From Artocarpus heterophyllus (lineage: Eukaryota > Streptophyta > Magnoliopsida > Rosales > Moraceae), in assembly GCA_025403435.1 (NCBI GenBank), contig CM046332.1, positions 7,867,903 to 7,931,902 of the forward strand: 64,000 nucleotides of DNA, read 5' to 3'. Under the pieces are notes generated by a model, which was not told where the DNA came from, did no database searches, and saw nothing but the letters and a program-made list of their open reading frames with translations. Numbering within the stretch: the stretch's first letter is position 1; every line of letters starts with the position of its first letter. Both the position numbers and the translations under genes were made by a program. Of the stretch, positions 46,144 to 58,460 are shown one piece after another.

Positions 46144-47290
46144 ATGGCACCTAGACGTCGTTCGACAGCTGACGCTGAGTTCGAAAATGATGAGGATATG
46201 ATGAGGTCTATGTTTGCGGCTTTTCGACAGATGGCAGCTAGGGCTAGACCAGAGGATTCTGATGTTGGTCGTCGGCATATGTATTTTAAGGAATTTTGAC
46301 GTGCGTCTATTCTGACTTTTGATAGTAATGGGGATCCGCAGTTAGCAGAATATTGGCTAGACTCGATCGTGAAGCATTTGGGTACCCTTGGTGTGCCTGA
46401 TGAGTATCGTGTGAAATTTGCTGCATATAAGCTCGAGAGTGGTGCTAATACTTGGTGGAAATAAGCTAAGCGTTTGGAACGCGGTGGTGATATCAGTTGG
46501 GATAAATTCGAGGAGCTGTTCTATGATCGATATTTTTCGCAAGGGTATAGAGATCAGAAGGCAGCTGAGTTCTACAGGTTGCAGCAGGGTGATATGTCAG
46601 TTCGAGAATATGAGGCAAGATTTAATGAGTTGGCCAGGTTTGCTCCATCAGCAGTGGCATCGAAACGTGAGAAGTGCATTAAGTTTCAAGAAGGGCTCAA
46701 GGCTCTTGTTCAGCGACAGGTGGTTGCTCTGCGACTTAGGAGTTTTGGAGAGCTTGTGTCATCAGCAATATCAGTGGAAAATGATTATGTGCAGTATTGT
46801 GAGGATCGAGCAAAGGCTTTAAAGGGATCGTAAAGTTGCGGTAGGAAGAACACCAGTAGCCGTCCCACTCCAGGAAAGAGCAAGCAGAGTGGCACGAAAA
46901 GTGGTAGCAGCAGTTCATCTAGTCGTGGGCGCAGCAATCCCTACAGCTTCCATTGTCATTTTTGTCAGCAGCCAAGACACATCAAGAGGAATTGCCCGAT
47001 CAGGAGTGCCCGTCTTGAATCTCAGACCAGAGAAGATGCCAGTCGTCAGTCTCAGCCTCAGACCCTACCTCCGCCTCAACAGTATCTGCAGTTGTAGTAT
47101 CCTCAGTTCTCTCCTCAGCAGTTTTCATATCCAGCACGAGGGCAGTAGCCGCAGCATTTTCAGCGTAGCGTCCCTCAATATCGAGCGTCGAATACAGCTA
47201 GTGTGCAGTCGTCTCTGTCTCAATAGCATCGGTAGAATAATCCAGGACCTAGCAATGTTGGAAGAGGAAAAGGAAAGGCACCAGCGCAGG
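46144..47290 (+). pseudogene. gag: Gyp-3 Gag
   Basis: Starts at ATG 46144 (MAPRRRSTADAEF) and can be aligned residue by residue with Gyp-1 Gag. Stops interrupt it after YFKEF, within ANTWWK-AKRL and after RAKALKGS, so the longest open piece is 46474-46833. The zinc knuckle reads CHFCQQPRHIKRNC, with Arg for the usual Gly. The Gln-rich spacer to the protease carries several TAG codons where Gln is expected. Confidence 0.9.
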
Positions 47291-47790
47291 TTCATGCAAT
47301 GGCATCTGGAGGTTCAAATTCTCAGACCAGTAACGCGGTTGTCGATGGTACGATCTTAGTTTCTCGATCTTTAGCTCACATTTTATTTGACACCGGTGCC
47401 TCTCATTCTCTCATTTCGAGTTCTTTTGTACATGCCTTGGGATTAGATATAGAAGAGTTTAATGAACCCCTAGTCATAACCCCTTGAGGCAGGTGTGTGT
47501 GAATTGTGTATGTAAATCTTGTAAAATAATGATTGAGGATGAGATTTTGAAAAGTGATTTGATTATACTCCCCATGAGCTCATATGATGTAAATTTAGGG
47601 ATGGACTGGTTGTCCAGGTATAACGCAGTTGTAGACTGCCAACTTGGAAAAGTAACCCTAGTGTCTGATAGGGGGACGATGATCACCTACCAAGGTGGTG
47701 GTGATTGGTTAATGAGTGAGCGTCTCACAAAGTGGTGTTTAGGAGGGCGAAGAAATTTGGATTGTTGTGCTTTTCTTGCGAATCTAGAGT
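47291..47790 (+). pseudogene. Gyp-3 protease
   Basis: The active site FDTGASHSLISS is intact near 47385-47420 and the distal LGMDWLSRYNAVV motif near 47600. One stop follows LVITP (47484-47486) together with a small deletion, after which the frame continues with SYDVNLGMD. It ends at CAFLANLECE, where the RT deletion begins. Confidence 0.88.
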
Positions 47791-48782
47791 GCGAGTTTTG
47801 GTTGACTGAGGTCAAATTTCTAGGTCATGTCATCTTTGAGCATGGTATTTTTGTGGATCTGTCTAAGATTGAAGCCATAGTGGAATAGGAACGACCAAGG
47901 AATGTAGTAGAAATTTGCAGCTTCTTGGATCTTGCTGGTTATTACAGGAAATTTGTAAAGGATTTTTTGAGGATTGCAGCTCCGTTGACGAGATTGATCA
48001 AGAAAAATGTCAGGTTTGAGTGGGATGAAAAATGTGAGCTTGCTTTTCAGGAATTGAAGAATCGGTTGACTTCAGCCCAAGTGTTAGTTATTCCTAACAG
48101 TGACGAGCCGTATGAGGTTTACGCAGATGCTTCAGGGTGCGGACTTGGATGCATGTTGATGCAGCATGGACGCGTGGTTGCGTACGGATTGAGACAGCTA
48201 CGACCTCACGAGCAGAATTATCCTACTCATGACTTGGAGCTCGCGATAGTGATTCATGCGCTGAAGATTTGGAGGTGTTATTTGTATGGAGTGACATTTC
48301 AGGTCTTTTCCGATCATAAGAGTTTGAGGTATCTGTCCACTCAGAGGGATCTTAATTTGAGGCAGCAGAGATGGATAGAGTATATGGAGGATTATGATTT
48401 TGCATTGCAGTATCATCCTGGGAAAGCTAATGTGGTCGCAGATGCGCTTAGCAGGAAGTCTTTAGGGATTCTCGCTTGTTTGGCTTTTGAGGACTGGAGC
48501 AGGGATCCGACAGTGAGCGAGTATGGACTATGGCATCATGAAGATTGTGATCGAGTTTTGGTATATCATGTGGAGGCGACCCCAGCTCTTGCTCAGATGG
48601 TGAAGCAAAATCAGTGGCATGATCAGCATTTACAGGGGATTTGGGCACGGATTCAGAACGGAGAGCGGTTTGAAGAATGGAGAGTTCATGCAGATGGGTC
48701 GTTGTATTTTCAGGAGCGTCTTACAGTTCCAGCTATCGTCGAGGTGACGAAAGCCATTTTGGACGAAGCTCATAGGTCTTAG
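47791..48782 (+). pseudogene. Gyp-3 RT remnant and RNase H
   Basis: The sequence jumps from the protease-RT linker (ANLECE) directly to [12 protein letters not shown], which in Gyp-1 lies just downstream of the catalytic FIDD. About 705 bases of RT, including the whole active site, are missing, and the frame is kept. The jump lies at a shared TG(C/T)GAG. A stop follows SKIEAIVE. Then 47925-48782 is one open frame with [44 protein letters not shown] and [10 protein letters not shown] of RNase H, plus the start of integrase. RT activity is impossible. Confidence 0.92.
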
Positions 48783-49748
48783 TTCGCCATTCATCTGGGG
48801 AGCATAAAGATGTATCGTGATTTGAAAAGGCAATATTGGTGGAGAGGCATGAAGAAAGATGTTTGAGAGTACGTGGCCAAGTGTACGACGTGTCTTCAGG
48901 TGAAAGCCGAACATCAGAAGCCTGTAGGTCAGCTTCAGCCGCTTCCTAATCTAAGGTGGAAATGGGATCATGTGACGATGGATTTTCTCACAGGTTTGCC
49001 GAGGACGGAGCAACGGCATGATGCAGTTTGGGTCGTGGTCGATAGGTTGACAAAATCGGCGCATTTATTCTGTTTAGGTTGACATGTTCGAGGAGGATTC
49101 TCGGGGATTTGTATTTACAGAACATAGTAAGGTTGCATGGAGTTCCTTTATCCATCACTTCTGATCGAGACACCAGGTTTAATGCTAAGTACTGGAGGAG
49201 TTTTCAGGAGGCTTTAGGTGCGGATTTGAACTTCAGTACGACATTTCATCCACAGACTTATGGGTAGTCTGAGCGGGTTATTTAGATTCTCGAGAATATG
49301 TTGCGTGCCTGTGCGTTAGACTTCAGCGGGAATTGGAAGAAATATTTGCATCTGGCGGAGTTCACGTACAACAATAGCTATCAGGCGAGTATTGGTATGG
49401 CACCCTTTGAGGCGTTGTATGGGTGACCGTGTCGGTCACCGGTGTGTTGGGCAGAGCCGGAAGACAGGGTTATTCTTGGGCTGGATGAGATCCGTGATAG
49501 CAATGAGAAAGTCACCGTGATTCGAGGTCGATTGAGGGCAGCTCAGAGTTGACAGAAGAGTTATGCGGATAGAAGATGTAGACCCTTAGAGTTCGCGGTA
49601 GGAGATTTTGTTCTCTTGAAGGTATCGTCTCGTAAAAGAACTATGCGGTTCGAGGTGAGTGGGAAGCTTGCATCGAGGTATATTGGTTCGTTCGTGATCA
49701 CTCAGCATGTTGGTGTGGTTGCTTATCGGCTCGACCTTCCGCCCTAAC
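48783..49748 (+). pseudogene. Gyp-3 integrase, N-terminal and core domains
   Basis: Zinc-finger part KCTTCLQVKAEHQKP and the first catalytic Asp in WDHVTMDFLTGLP (48961-49000). The frame stops at 49080 and continues shifted with LHGVPLSITSDRDTRF (second Asp). Next come HPQTYG, a stop for Gln and SERV with the catalytic Glu, then AEFTYNNSYQAS and LDEIRD. Several other stops follow. It is interrupted within VAYRLDLPP by the solo LTR at 49749. Confidence 0.9.
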
Positions 49749-52122
49749 TGTAATGCCCCTATATAGGGGTTAACAGTTTTTAATGAATTAAAATAAAAAT
49801 CAGAAATAAAAGTAAAACCTTATGAATAAAATTGCCCGGGGCTTAAATGAAAACCTCTCAAATCAAAAATAAAAATATAAACGACAATTAAACCACAGTT
49901 TAATGTAGCACCTTAAATTTAATAATATAAACTGTCATCATCATTTCAACCCTCAACGCATTTTAATACAGTCACAGAAAGTAAAAATTAATGCTTGCAT
50001 TATCATGAAGAACATTCTTAGCAATTGAAGCAGTTCCAACGTAATATAGCTATATGGCTTCCTCAACTATTTTTCTCGTAGCCATCTCACACTTAGTGGG
50101 TCCTGAAAAGATAAAAATATAAGGGAATGAGCAACAATATGCTCAGTAGAGAAAACCATTACTCGCCTTTAGGTTTTTATCATTACCACATTAAAACCTG
50201 CATAGTAGTTAATAGTTATCATTATCCAGATTATGAGATTTATTATAATCATATTCTGTGGATACCATAGTTAATCATTACCGAGTTTTATACATATACA
50301 TATATACAAATATTATAGTTCATCATTATTTCTAGGTACCCACGTTCAATAGAGTATCACTCAACTCATCGAAACCCAAAATGGCGTGCTTGATCACCCT
50401 CTAAATATTCCAAGGGTATTCCGGTGAGGGGACATCAAGCCCCGAGTCCTCACCAAGTCGATTCCTGTACAGTGTGTTCTGGGACTTTCAACCCAATGAA
50501 GCGTCATCACCTTCCCCCTATTTTACCTTTTAGGGTATTCATGCCCAAGGACGTAACCGTCGCCCTCTTCACGTCTCACCATTTCTCTATATTTAATCAT
50601 TATTAATAGAGTCAGTTTTCCTAACTATGCTTCTCAATTTATAACATGTGTCAATTCATTATGTTCCTCGCCGTACAATACAAGACGAGTCCATGTCATA
50701 GTTTCATATGTGATACTCATATAATATCAGTTCAACATAAATATATATATATATATATCTTACGGTAAAACAATCAATTTTAATTCTATAAAAACCTCAC
50801 AAAAGATGAGTAATAGAATCCCTACCTTTCAAGCTTATCAACAATCTTTTAATCCTGGAATCAATTAATGTTAGCTCCACACTCCCTTGATCCTAAGGCG
50901 TGCATAAGGACAATTAAAACTAAAGCACAACATACAACCACATTTATAAATAAATCATGTGTAAATCTATCTTACTAGTATGCCATTAAAGCTTTTATGT
51001 AAATCTCTTTTAAATACCACAGTAAACAATTTTTGTCTTAACACAATATAAAATGTAAACAAGTAATCTATATGTTTTAGCCCTTAATAAGATTCATCAA
51101 TCACTTAGGATAATATTGGAAAGGTTGCAAGACATTAAGGAATTAGGTGGTGAGCAAAGATGGGTTTTTGGTTCAGGTTAGCAGTTGGTATACCATAACA
51201 AACTGACAGGTTTACTAGTTTCCAATCCGAAAATTGAATAATTCATAGAAAATAAAATATAACTCCGATTTATGTTTATGATAGCTCGTTAGAAAGCTTA
51301 GGATGTCAACTTTTTAAATATGCAAACCAATTTATAAAATTCATTTTAATTTAATCCTAGAATTTCAAGAAATAGCCACTACCTATAGAGGTATTACAAA
51401 GTTTAACAATATAAATTTTCTGTCTAGGGCATATACACTTAGACTTTATACATATGCTCCAAAATAGCAACAAACATATACTTAGGTTTAAGAATGCAAA
51501 TTTGAATAATCCTTTAGTATAAAAGAAAATTTATAAGTGAAAGACTAAATTTGTTCATAAGATTCTGACCTCGGATTATGGTTAGTTGGAAACTTAAAAT
51601 GGCTTCAAAACAGGTTCTTTGACTTCGGTATGACTGAAATTCTTGCTCAAATGGAGGTGATGATGGCTGATTTTTATGGCTGCCTTGAAGAAGTTCTCTA
51701 AGTATTTTGCTTCAGCAAAGAAATGAGAAGAAGAGTGTGGGAACCGTGGAAGAAAAAGGAAGAAAAGATGAAGTCTTTGAAGAGAAGTGATAGAAGCAAT
51801 TATGGAGGAGACATGTTGAAGCATGTCACGGAGGAAATAAAGAAAATGAGGGTCAAGAGTAGTTGGAAAAGATATCCTTATGTCTCATCTGGAGACTTTA
51901 ACGCACATAATGCCAATATGACATTTTTGAGATTTATTAGAAGTTCTAAGGCTTTTCAGTAAGCATACTAAATAAATATAGGAGAATTTTTTTTAAAAAA
52001 AATTAAAATAGATAAAAATAGATATTGTAAAATAAATTTTAAATGAAGCAATTTTTTTTATTAATACACTAAAAATTAATTTAATTACCTTAATACCCGT
52101 TAGGAGAATAACGGGTGTCACA
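49749..52122 (-). repeat. Solo LTR of a related gypsy family inside Gyp-3 integrase (2374 bp)
   Basis: Ends are TGTAATGCCCC and GGGTGTCACA in plus reading. The flanks are CTAAC (49744-49748) and CGAAC (52123-52127), one mismatch, and the uninterrupted family sequence there is CCGCCCGAAC. No gag, pol or primer site is inside. The segment AATGAGCAACAATATGCTCAGTAGAG near 50125-50150 resembles the inverted GAGC...GCTCAGTAGGAC block of Gyp-1, which gives the minus orientation. The short ORFs inside are not supported as genes. Confidence 0.82.
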
Positions 52123-52399
52123 CGAACTTTCTCATGTTCATGATGTATTCCACGTGTCGATGCTTAGGAAGTGTCTGCCTGAGCAGGATAAGATAGTCTC
52201 ATTTTGCGATGTGCAGGTTTAGGAAGATACGATGTACGAGGAAGTGTCGATTCAGGTCACTGACCGAAAAGTGATCAGTTTGCATCGTCGTGAGATACTG
52301 TTGGTAAAGGTCATGTGGCAGCATCACGGGGTTGATGAAGCCACTTGGGAACTAGAGTCGGGTATGCGGGAGTTGTATCCACATTTGTTTTGTTTCTAA
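52123..52399 (+). pseudogene. Gyp-3 integrase C-terminus with chromodomain-like tail
   Basis: Continues LSHVHDVFHVSMLRK directly after the solo LTR, then ILLVKVMWQHHGVDEATWE and MRELYPHLF, ending at a natural stop. The V-x-W ... EATWE ... YPHLF pattern is the chromodomain-type tail of plant chromoviruses, thought to direct insertion to heterochromatin. One TAG interrupts it after FCDVQV. Confidence 0.88.
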
Positions 52400-52434
52400 A
52401 TTGAGTTGTAAATTTCGAGGACGAAATTTCTTTT

Positions 52435-52447
52435 AGGGGTGGAGAGT
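52435..52447 (+). other. Gyp-3 polypurine tract
   Basis: AGGGGTGGAGAGT directly before the 3' LTR, about 35 bases after the integrase stop codon. Confidence 0.9.
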
Positions 52448-54438
52448 TGTAACGCCCCGAAATTAATTTAATGTTATTGTAATGTAAAATGATGAATTAG
52501 TGTGCCATAATTAATGTTTCAACATTAATTTGATTATTTGGTTAAATTTTGGATTTTAGGTTGTTTTGTTAATTTAATAAATTCTAATGATTTTTTATTG
52601 TTTTAAAATGTTGTTTTGAGTTTAAAAACACAACCGTTTGTAAAATATTAAAAATATTCCGTTCTATAAAACCATGGGTGGCACATGGTTTTCACACAGT
52701 AAAACCGCCCACCGTTTCTCTCTATTTATTTTTCTCTCCTCTTCCTCTCTCTTCACTCTCTCTCTCCTCCTCTCTCCCGTGTGAGGCTCTCTCACTCTCT
52801 CTCTTGGTTTCTCTCTTTCTCTCTCAAATTCCTTCAAGATTTTTGAATCAAAATTCGAATCCAAGCTTTGGGTTAGCAAGAAGGAAGCTCGAGAACGTGA
52901 TTTGGCAGCCAAGAACGTGGATTGAAGCTTCAATTCGAGGTTAGTTTTGAAATTTTTAAACTTTTTCAAAATTTTCAATTTTCGTGCATTTTTGAAATCT
53001 AAGTTTGTTTGAGCTTAGAAAACACTTGATTTGAGTTAAAGGAACTTAGAATACCTAGAATCTAAGCTTGGATTGAAGAAAAACGGATTAGATTCAAGAT
53101 TTTTCATTTTTTCTCATTTTCTATCATTTTTGGATTATTGGGATTTTTGTGTTTAAATCTTGTTTAAATGAGTTCAAAAGTGTTCTATTATGTTTTTCTA
53201 TCATCTATAATTGTTTTCCATGCCTAAGATTTGAGAAAAACAGGTTAAAATCAAGATTTGGATTTTGGGAGATCGAAAACCCGTGGTTGGAATTTTTGGG
53301 TTTCTCCAGGTCTGTAGGCCAAACTACGCGTTCGGCAGGCCAAATTCAAAGGATCGGCGGGCCGGACTCATCTGTTCTGCGGGCCAAACCTGGGAAAATG
53401 TCCGGCCGACCGGACTAGATTTCCAGCAGGCCGAACTACACAGTTTGGCTGGCCGAAGCAGGGCATCCGGCAGGCTAGTAGGGCATGGGAAATTTTGTGA
53501 TTTTTCACCCATTTTCACTGTTTTGAACCCCGATTGAAATTCCAACCTTGTGAAATGATTTTAAGGATACAAATGGCACACTAGGACATCATGAAATAGT
53601 TTAGTAATATATAATGTCTCAAACTAGATATTGATCGACTTAGTGTGTATCTAGGATCGTTCGTGGTTCCGCGGAGCTAACGTATAGCGGATCGAGATTA
53701 CGGTATGGGGCACCAGCATGAGTATTGAGGTAGGATTTCTACCCTATCTTTGGTAATCCAGTTTCAAAATGATTTGGCTTTGAAAAGGGTTTCTATAAAA
53801 ATATTTTCAACGATTGATTGAAAAATGAGATTTTATCGGTTATTTTTATAAACCGTGAATTGAAGTGAATTTCATAATGAACTTCATAATGAATGTTAAT
53901 GAGAATATCTGGTAAATGGACTTTGTATGCTAATAGAAATGGATATAAGGGCATGATGCCATATCAAAGATCGGGTCGTGCAGCGATCGACCTTAGGGGC
54001 AGGTCCCGAAACCCAACTGGGCCACTACGGTGGTAATATCTTTATGGTTTGCCTAGGAAAAGAACATGACGATATTTCTGGTTGACTAAATAAACTGTTT
54101 TGGGTAAGAATGGTTTTATTGAATTTAATTATTTAAGGTTTATTTTAAATAATTCCCTAAATAGTGAAACTTCTCTTTAAATTAAATGATTTATTAAAAT
54201 ATAGTCCTACTGAGCTTTTCGCTCACATTTTCTTTGTTTTTCTTAAATTTCCCCCTCTCGGTGGATTCCCATTTAGATTCAGAGAGGACTCAACAGACAG
54301 AACCCAAGAGCAGTAGAAGGATTAGTAGGTTTTTTGTAATAATTAGACAAGGCATGTAATGTTTTTAACTTGTTTTGTGCTGGGACTGTAGTTGTATTAT
54401 TACATTGTCAGTGCTATGTGTGTGCACAAGTTGTGGGT
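52448..54438 (+). repeat. Gyp-3 3' LTR, 3'-truncated (1991 bp)
   Basis: TGTAACGCCCCGAAATT at the start. It follows the 5' LTR to TGTGTGCACAAGTTGTGGGTC and then diverges. Motif cluster at 53306-53475. About 220 bases of LTR end are missing. Confidence 0.92.
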
Positions 54439-55138
54439 CTGAACCTAAAGATCAGCATGCCGAACCAGTGATAAAAATCCCAGCGAATCTTTTATTCTCT
54501 ACTCGAGATTTTATAGGATAAAGCCTCAGTTTTAATTCAAATAACCCAATAGAGAAGTTATCTAAACAAAACAACTTTATCTAGTAATCTCTAGGAAAAT
54601 AAACGAATTCCTAATAATTAAATAAGTTTATCTTAAATTAATTCAAAATTAATCCAATCAATAAACAGACATGAATTATCTAATCCCGATAATTCAACAA
54701 GTTTATCTTGAATTAATTTTATTACAAAATTAATTCAATCAATAAAGAAACATGAATTATCTGATTTTACTGAATTTCAACCAATTTGATAAATCCGACA
54801 TAAGTCACCAATTATTGAAACAACACATCGTATCGTTACAGGATCTTTGTGAGCTAGCAAAGGGGACCAAATGGACCTATATATTTCAATCTCCTGGTAA
54901 TTATGAAAGCTAATATCCTAGATATACATTTCATAATTATTAACTCCAACGTTGCTCTACTAAAAGCTTGGAGCTGCACTCTTGAACTGTATAAAATTAC
55001 AAAGCCCATATAGCTAAGTCTCCATGACATATCATAATTTATCATATCCCCATAGGATTATCCATAATCGGCTTAAGGACAAGTTCTATCTTACCTTCTT
55101 GATTATTTTTATTGTACGTTCCATTATTCCACTATTGG
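54439..55138 (-). repeat. LTR-A fragment (700 bp) between Gyp-3 and CACTA
   Basis: Begins inside the GCCGAAC motif cluster (GATCAGCATGCCGAACC) and follows the LTR-A sequence (CTCAGTTTTAATTCAAATAACC, AATTATCTAATCCCGATAATTC, AAGGGGACCAAATGGACC, ACTAAAAGCTTGGAGCTGCACTC) to about ATTGGC, then breaks. It matches 19450-20165. Both ends are truncated and there is no target duplication. Confidence 0.88.
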
Positions 55139-57679
55139 CATAAATGTGTGCCCTAATCCACTCCTGAAAGGTCCGATTGTGTTCATCTTGCAACCACTTC
55201 TCATTTCTTGCTCTTTTTGGGTTTGCCTTTTAATTCCTTCATATACACCTCAATGAAATGCTCCATTTCATTAGCATTGTGTAAGACATAAAGACAAGCT
55301 TACTCTCACTCCCCTCGATTTATTGAGGAAGGGCAGCCAATAGATAGTCTCCTAGCATCAATATTTATTGTCTTTAGCACCCTAATTGCGACAACTACTC
55401 AAAGCAAAATTCAACTAACTGCTCTGCTATATAACTTTCTACGATACATCCCTTTGGCCTATTTCAGTTCTTTATATAGCCCTTTGAAACCTTTATATAC
55501 CTTTCAAATGGATACATCCATCTCAAATACACCGGTCTGTATAACTTAACTTCATATACTATGTGCACCGTTAGATGAATCATGATGTCAAAAAATACCG
55601 ATAGAATATACTTCTCAAGCATGCGTAAGGTTTGCACCAACTCCGATCATAATGAATCTAGCATAAATGGATTAATAACCTTGAAGCATATTGAATTAAA
55701 GAAAGAACATGACTTAGTAATTGCAAATCTTGTGTCCTTTGTTAGAATTCCTTACAATACACATGGTAGTAATTGTTGCATTAACAAATGACAATCATAT
55801 GTTTTCATGCAAATAAGTTTCAAATCCTTCACCGATACCAACTTTTTAAAGTTTAAAGAATACCCGTTTGACACTTTCAATGAAGCAAGGCATTCACAAA
55901 GCTTTCTTTTTTCCCTCTTGATAACGTGTACTTCACCGGAGGCAAGTAAGTGTGGTTTCCTGTTTTCTTGAGAAAAAAATTAGGCTTAATCTTTATCTCC
56001 ATGAGATCTAACTGTGCTTTTTTGCCATCTTTCCTCTTGCATGGAATGTCAAGCAATGTGCCTACTATTGATTCATAAATGCTTTTCTCAATATGCATAA
56101 CATCCAAGCAATGATGAAGAAAAAGTCTCTTCTAATATGGTAGTTCAAAAAAGATTTATCTCTTTTCCTATGGTCCATCATCGGTAGCTCATCCTTATCT
56201 CACTTTCTCATCCTGAGTACCACTTTCACATCTTTTACTATTTCAAATATTTATTCATCTATCAAAGGCTGAAGAGGGTCTCTTTATTCAATGTTACCAT
56301 CAAAGGCTTTCTTTTGTCTGTGGTAATAATGATCTCTTGGCAACCATCTTCTAAGACCAAGAAAAACGGTTTTCTTACCATTCTTTAACCGTTTGTGAGA
56401 AGTTTCCTTCAAGCAAGCATGACAAACAATAGAACTATTGACCAAATAATTAGATAAGTTGTCATATACAGGGAAGTCGTTAATTTTCCATATCAACATT
56501 TCATGGAATATAAACGTCTTTTTTCGATAAGCATCTTTAACTTGGATTCCATTTTCCCATGTCTTTAGGTCATCGATTAATGGTGACAAGTACACATCAA
56601 TGTCATTCCCTGGTTGGCGAGGACCCAAAATCAATAATTGACACATTAACAACTTCCACTCCATACATATTTTTGGAGAGGGACTGTAGTTGACAAGTAT
56701 TAGGCCAAGTGCTATGCCTGCTAATCATCTTACTACACGGGTTCATTCCATTCATCAACAAAGCCAAATGTATATTGGATTCACACTAAACTTAGGATAA
56801 TCGACCTCAACCGTATTCCATTGTGGTGAATCCACTAGATGTCTAAGCATACCATCGTCGACCCATTTGTCATGATGCCATGTCAAATTCTTGACATGCT
56901 CCAGCATTTCTGAATAAGCGCCTCAAACCTGGTATCGGTAGAATGTACCACAACACCTTTATCGGTACTTCTTTCTTACCATCTTTTGGCTCATTTTCTT
57001 TCTTCCTTCTTGACTCTTTACAAACCAAGCAATAATTCTTGTGCCCATACTCATTCCTATAAATAACACAATCATTTTTATAAGCATGAATTTTCTCATA
57101 CTCTATTACCAAAGTGCTAAAAGTCTTCTTAGCCTTATACATACTTGTTGGTAATTTATTATCCTCCTATAGAAGCCTTCCAAGACATTCCAAAAGAATT
57201 GTGAAACTAGAATTTGACCACCTACCTGATGCTTTCAAATTCTATAATCCAACTAAAGTAAACAATTTAGTGAATTTAGTACACCTCTTATATAAGGGAG
57301 TCACAACATCATTCATCATTGTCTCAAATAAGTTCGAACGGTATAGAAAGTGCTCTTCCAAATCATTGACCATATCAACCATATTGTCATGATCATCCAT
57401 ATTATCCTCCACAATAGGTTACTTTTCTTTGCTTACTAAAATTGGATTGAACTTAGACTCACCATGAAAATGCCACGTTTGATAACTACTTATTATCTCA
57501 TTTTGAAATAAATGTCATCTAAAAATTTGAATTGAATACGATCTATGGTTTCTATATTGAACACAGGGACATGGAATTTTATCACCTTGGGCCTAAGTTT
57601 TCACGAAATCTAAAAATTCTTCCAAACCACTTACATATTCTCTAGTCAATGGAAAATCCCACATCCATTTCCTATCCAT
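55139..57679 (-). pseudogene. CACTA TNP2-like transposase pseudogene
   Basis: The minus strand starts MDRKWMWDFPLTREYVSG at 57679 with the transposase-associated N-terminal domain (GDKIPCPCVQYRN, W-x-FHGE), broken by stops. It continues with YEKIHAYKNDCVIYRNE (56870-57142), the TNP2 core GPRQPGNDIDVYLSPLIDDL, INDFPVYDNLS and RRWLPRDHYYHRQKKAF (56284-56664), DVMHIEKSIYESIVGTLLD (55877-56107), and the DUF4218-like TYDCHLLMQQLLP, FFDIMIHLTVHIVYE and YLRWMYPFERY (55440-55860). The trailing EWIRAHIY lies at 55139. At least six frame breaks or stops. It cannot make a transposase. Confidence 0.9.
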
Positions 57680-58460
57680 TTCTCAAGTTCTAAATCGAAA
57701 TATATATAATGCAATTCAATTACAAGCAATTTTATAGATTAATTAACCTACCATATATAAATCATGCCATAAATCTATAAATTTCTCAAATTATTCATAC
57801 CCATCAATTTTAATATAGCTAATCATACAACTGTCCCTAAATTATATATATGTATCATATTCAAATAATAAATCATGTCCATAAAACAAACTAATCATAT
57901 CCATCATACCCAAAAAACTAATCATACTAAAAAATCAAACAAATTAATCATACCTATCACCTCTAAATAACTAATCATATCCACAAAGCAATAAACATTG
58001 ATCAATAATACTAATTGATCCATAAATTAATCATAACCCACATATCTAAATAACAAATCATAATTATAAATTCACAAACCATAAAACTAATCAACAAAAT
58101 CAAAACCTATAAATGTACCTAATTAAACACTTAAATTAGGAAGGAGATTAAGGAGGATGGAGGTAGAGAGGGATGGAGACCGCAGTTTTAGGAGGTTCTG
58201 GTTGTTTTTTTAAGAGCTGAATTCGTGATTCCTGTTTGATTGTCGAGCTGGCGTAGGAATTTTAATGCACTTTTCATGATTTTTAGGAAAAACCATCATA
58301 GAAAGTTCAATCTTTCATGATGATTTTAATAAAAAACTGTCATGTAAAATTAAACATACCAGGATGGTTTTTGTCTTTTTGGGCGAACTCCAAGCATTTT
58401 TTCCTTATCGCGACAGTTTTTTAAAAAAAGGTCGTTAAATGAGGGTAGTGTAATATCAAA

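Larger units (their letters stand above)
43818..54438 (+). mobile_element. Gyp-3: Ty3/gypsy element, internally deleted, with nested solo LTR
   Basis: 5' LTR 43818-46038, primer site, gag, protease, a deleted RT, RNase H, integrase with a chromodomain-like tail, polypurine tract and a truncated 3' LTR (52448-54438). It is the same family as Gyp-1, which makes domain-by-domain comparison possible. A solo LTR interrupts integrase at 49749-52122. The 3' LTR is cut about 220 bases short and joined to an LTR-A fragment, so the right target duplication is lost (left flank GTTAT). Many nonsense codons; dead. Confidence 0.93.

Noticed and set aside
46889..47359. 156-codon plus-strand ORF in Gyp-3
   Set aside because: Alternative frame over gag and protease; the true frame has the zinc knuckle and DTGASHS.
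48198..48914. Minus-strand ORFs over the Gyp-3 RNase H (and 220-468 over Gyp-1)
   Set aside because: Antisense shadows of RNase H and integrase.
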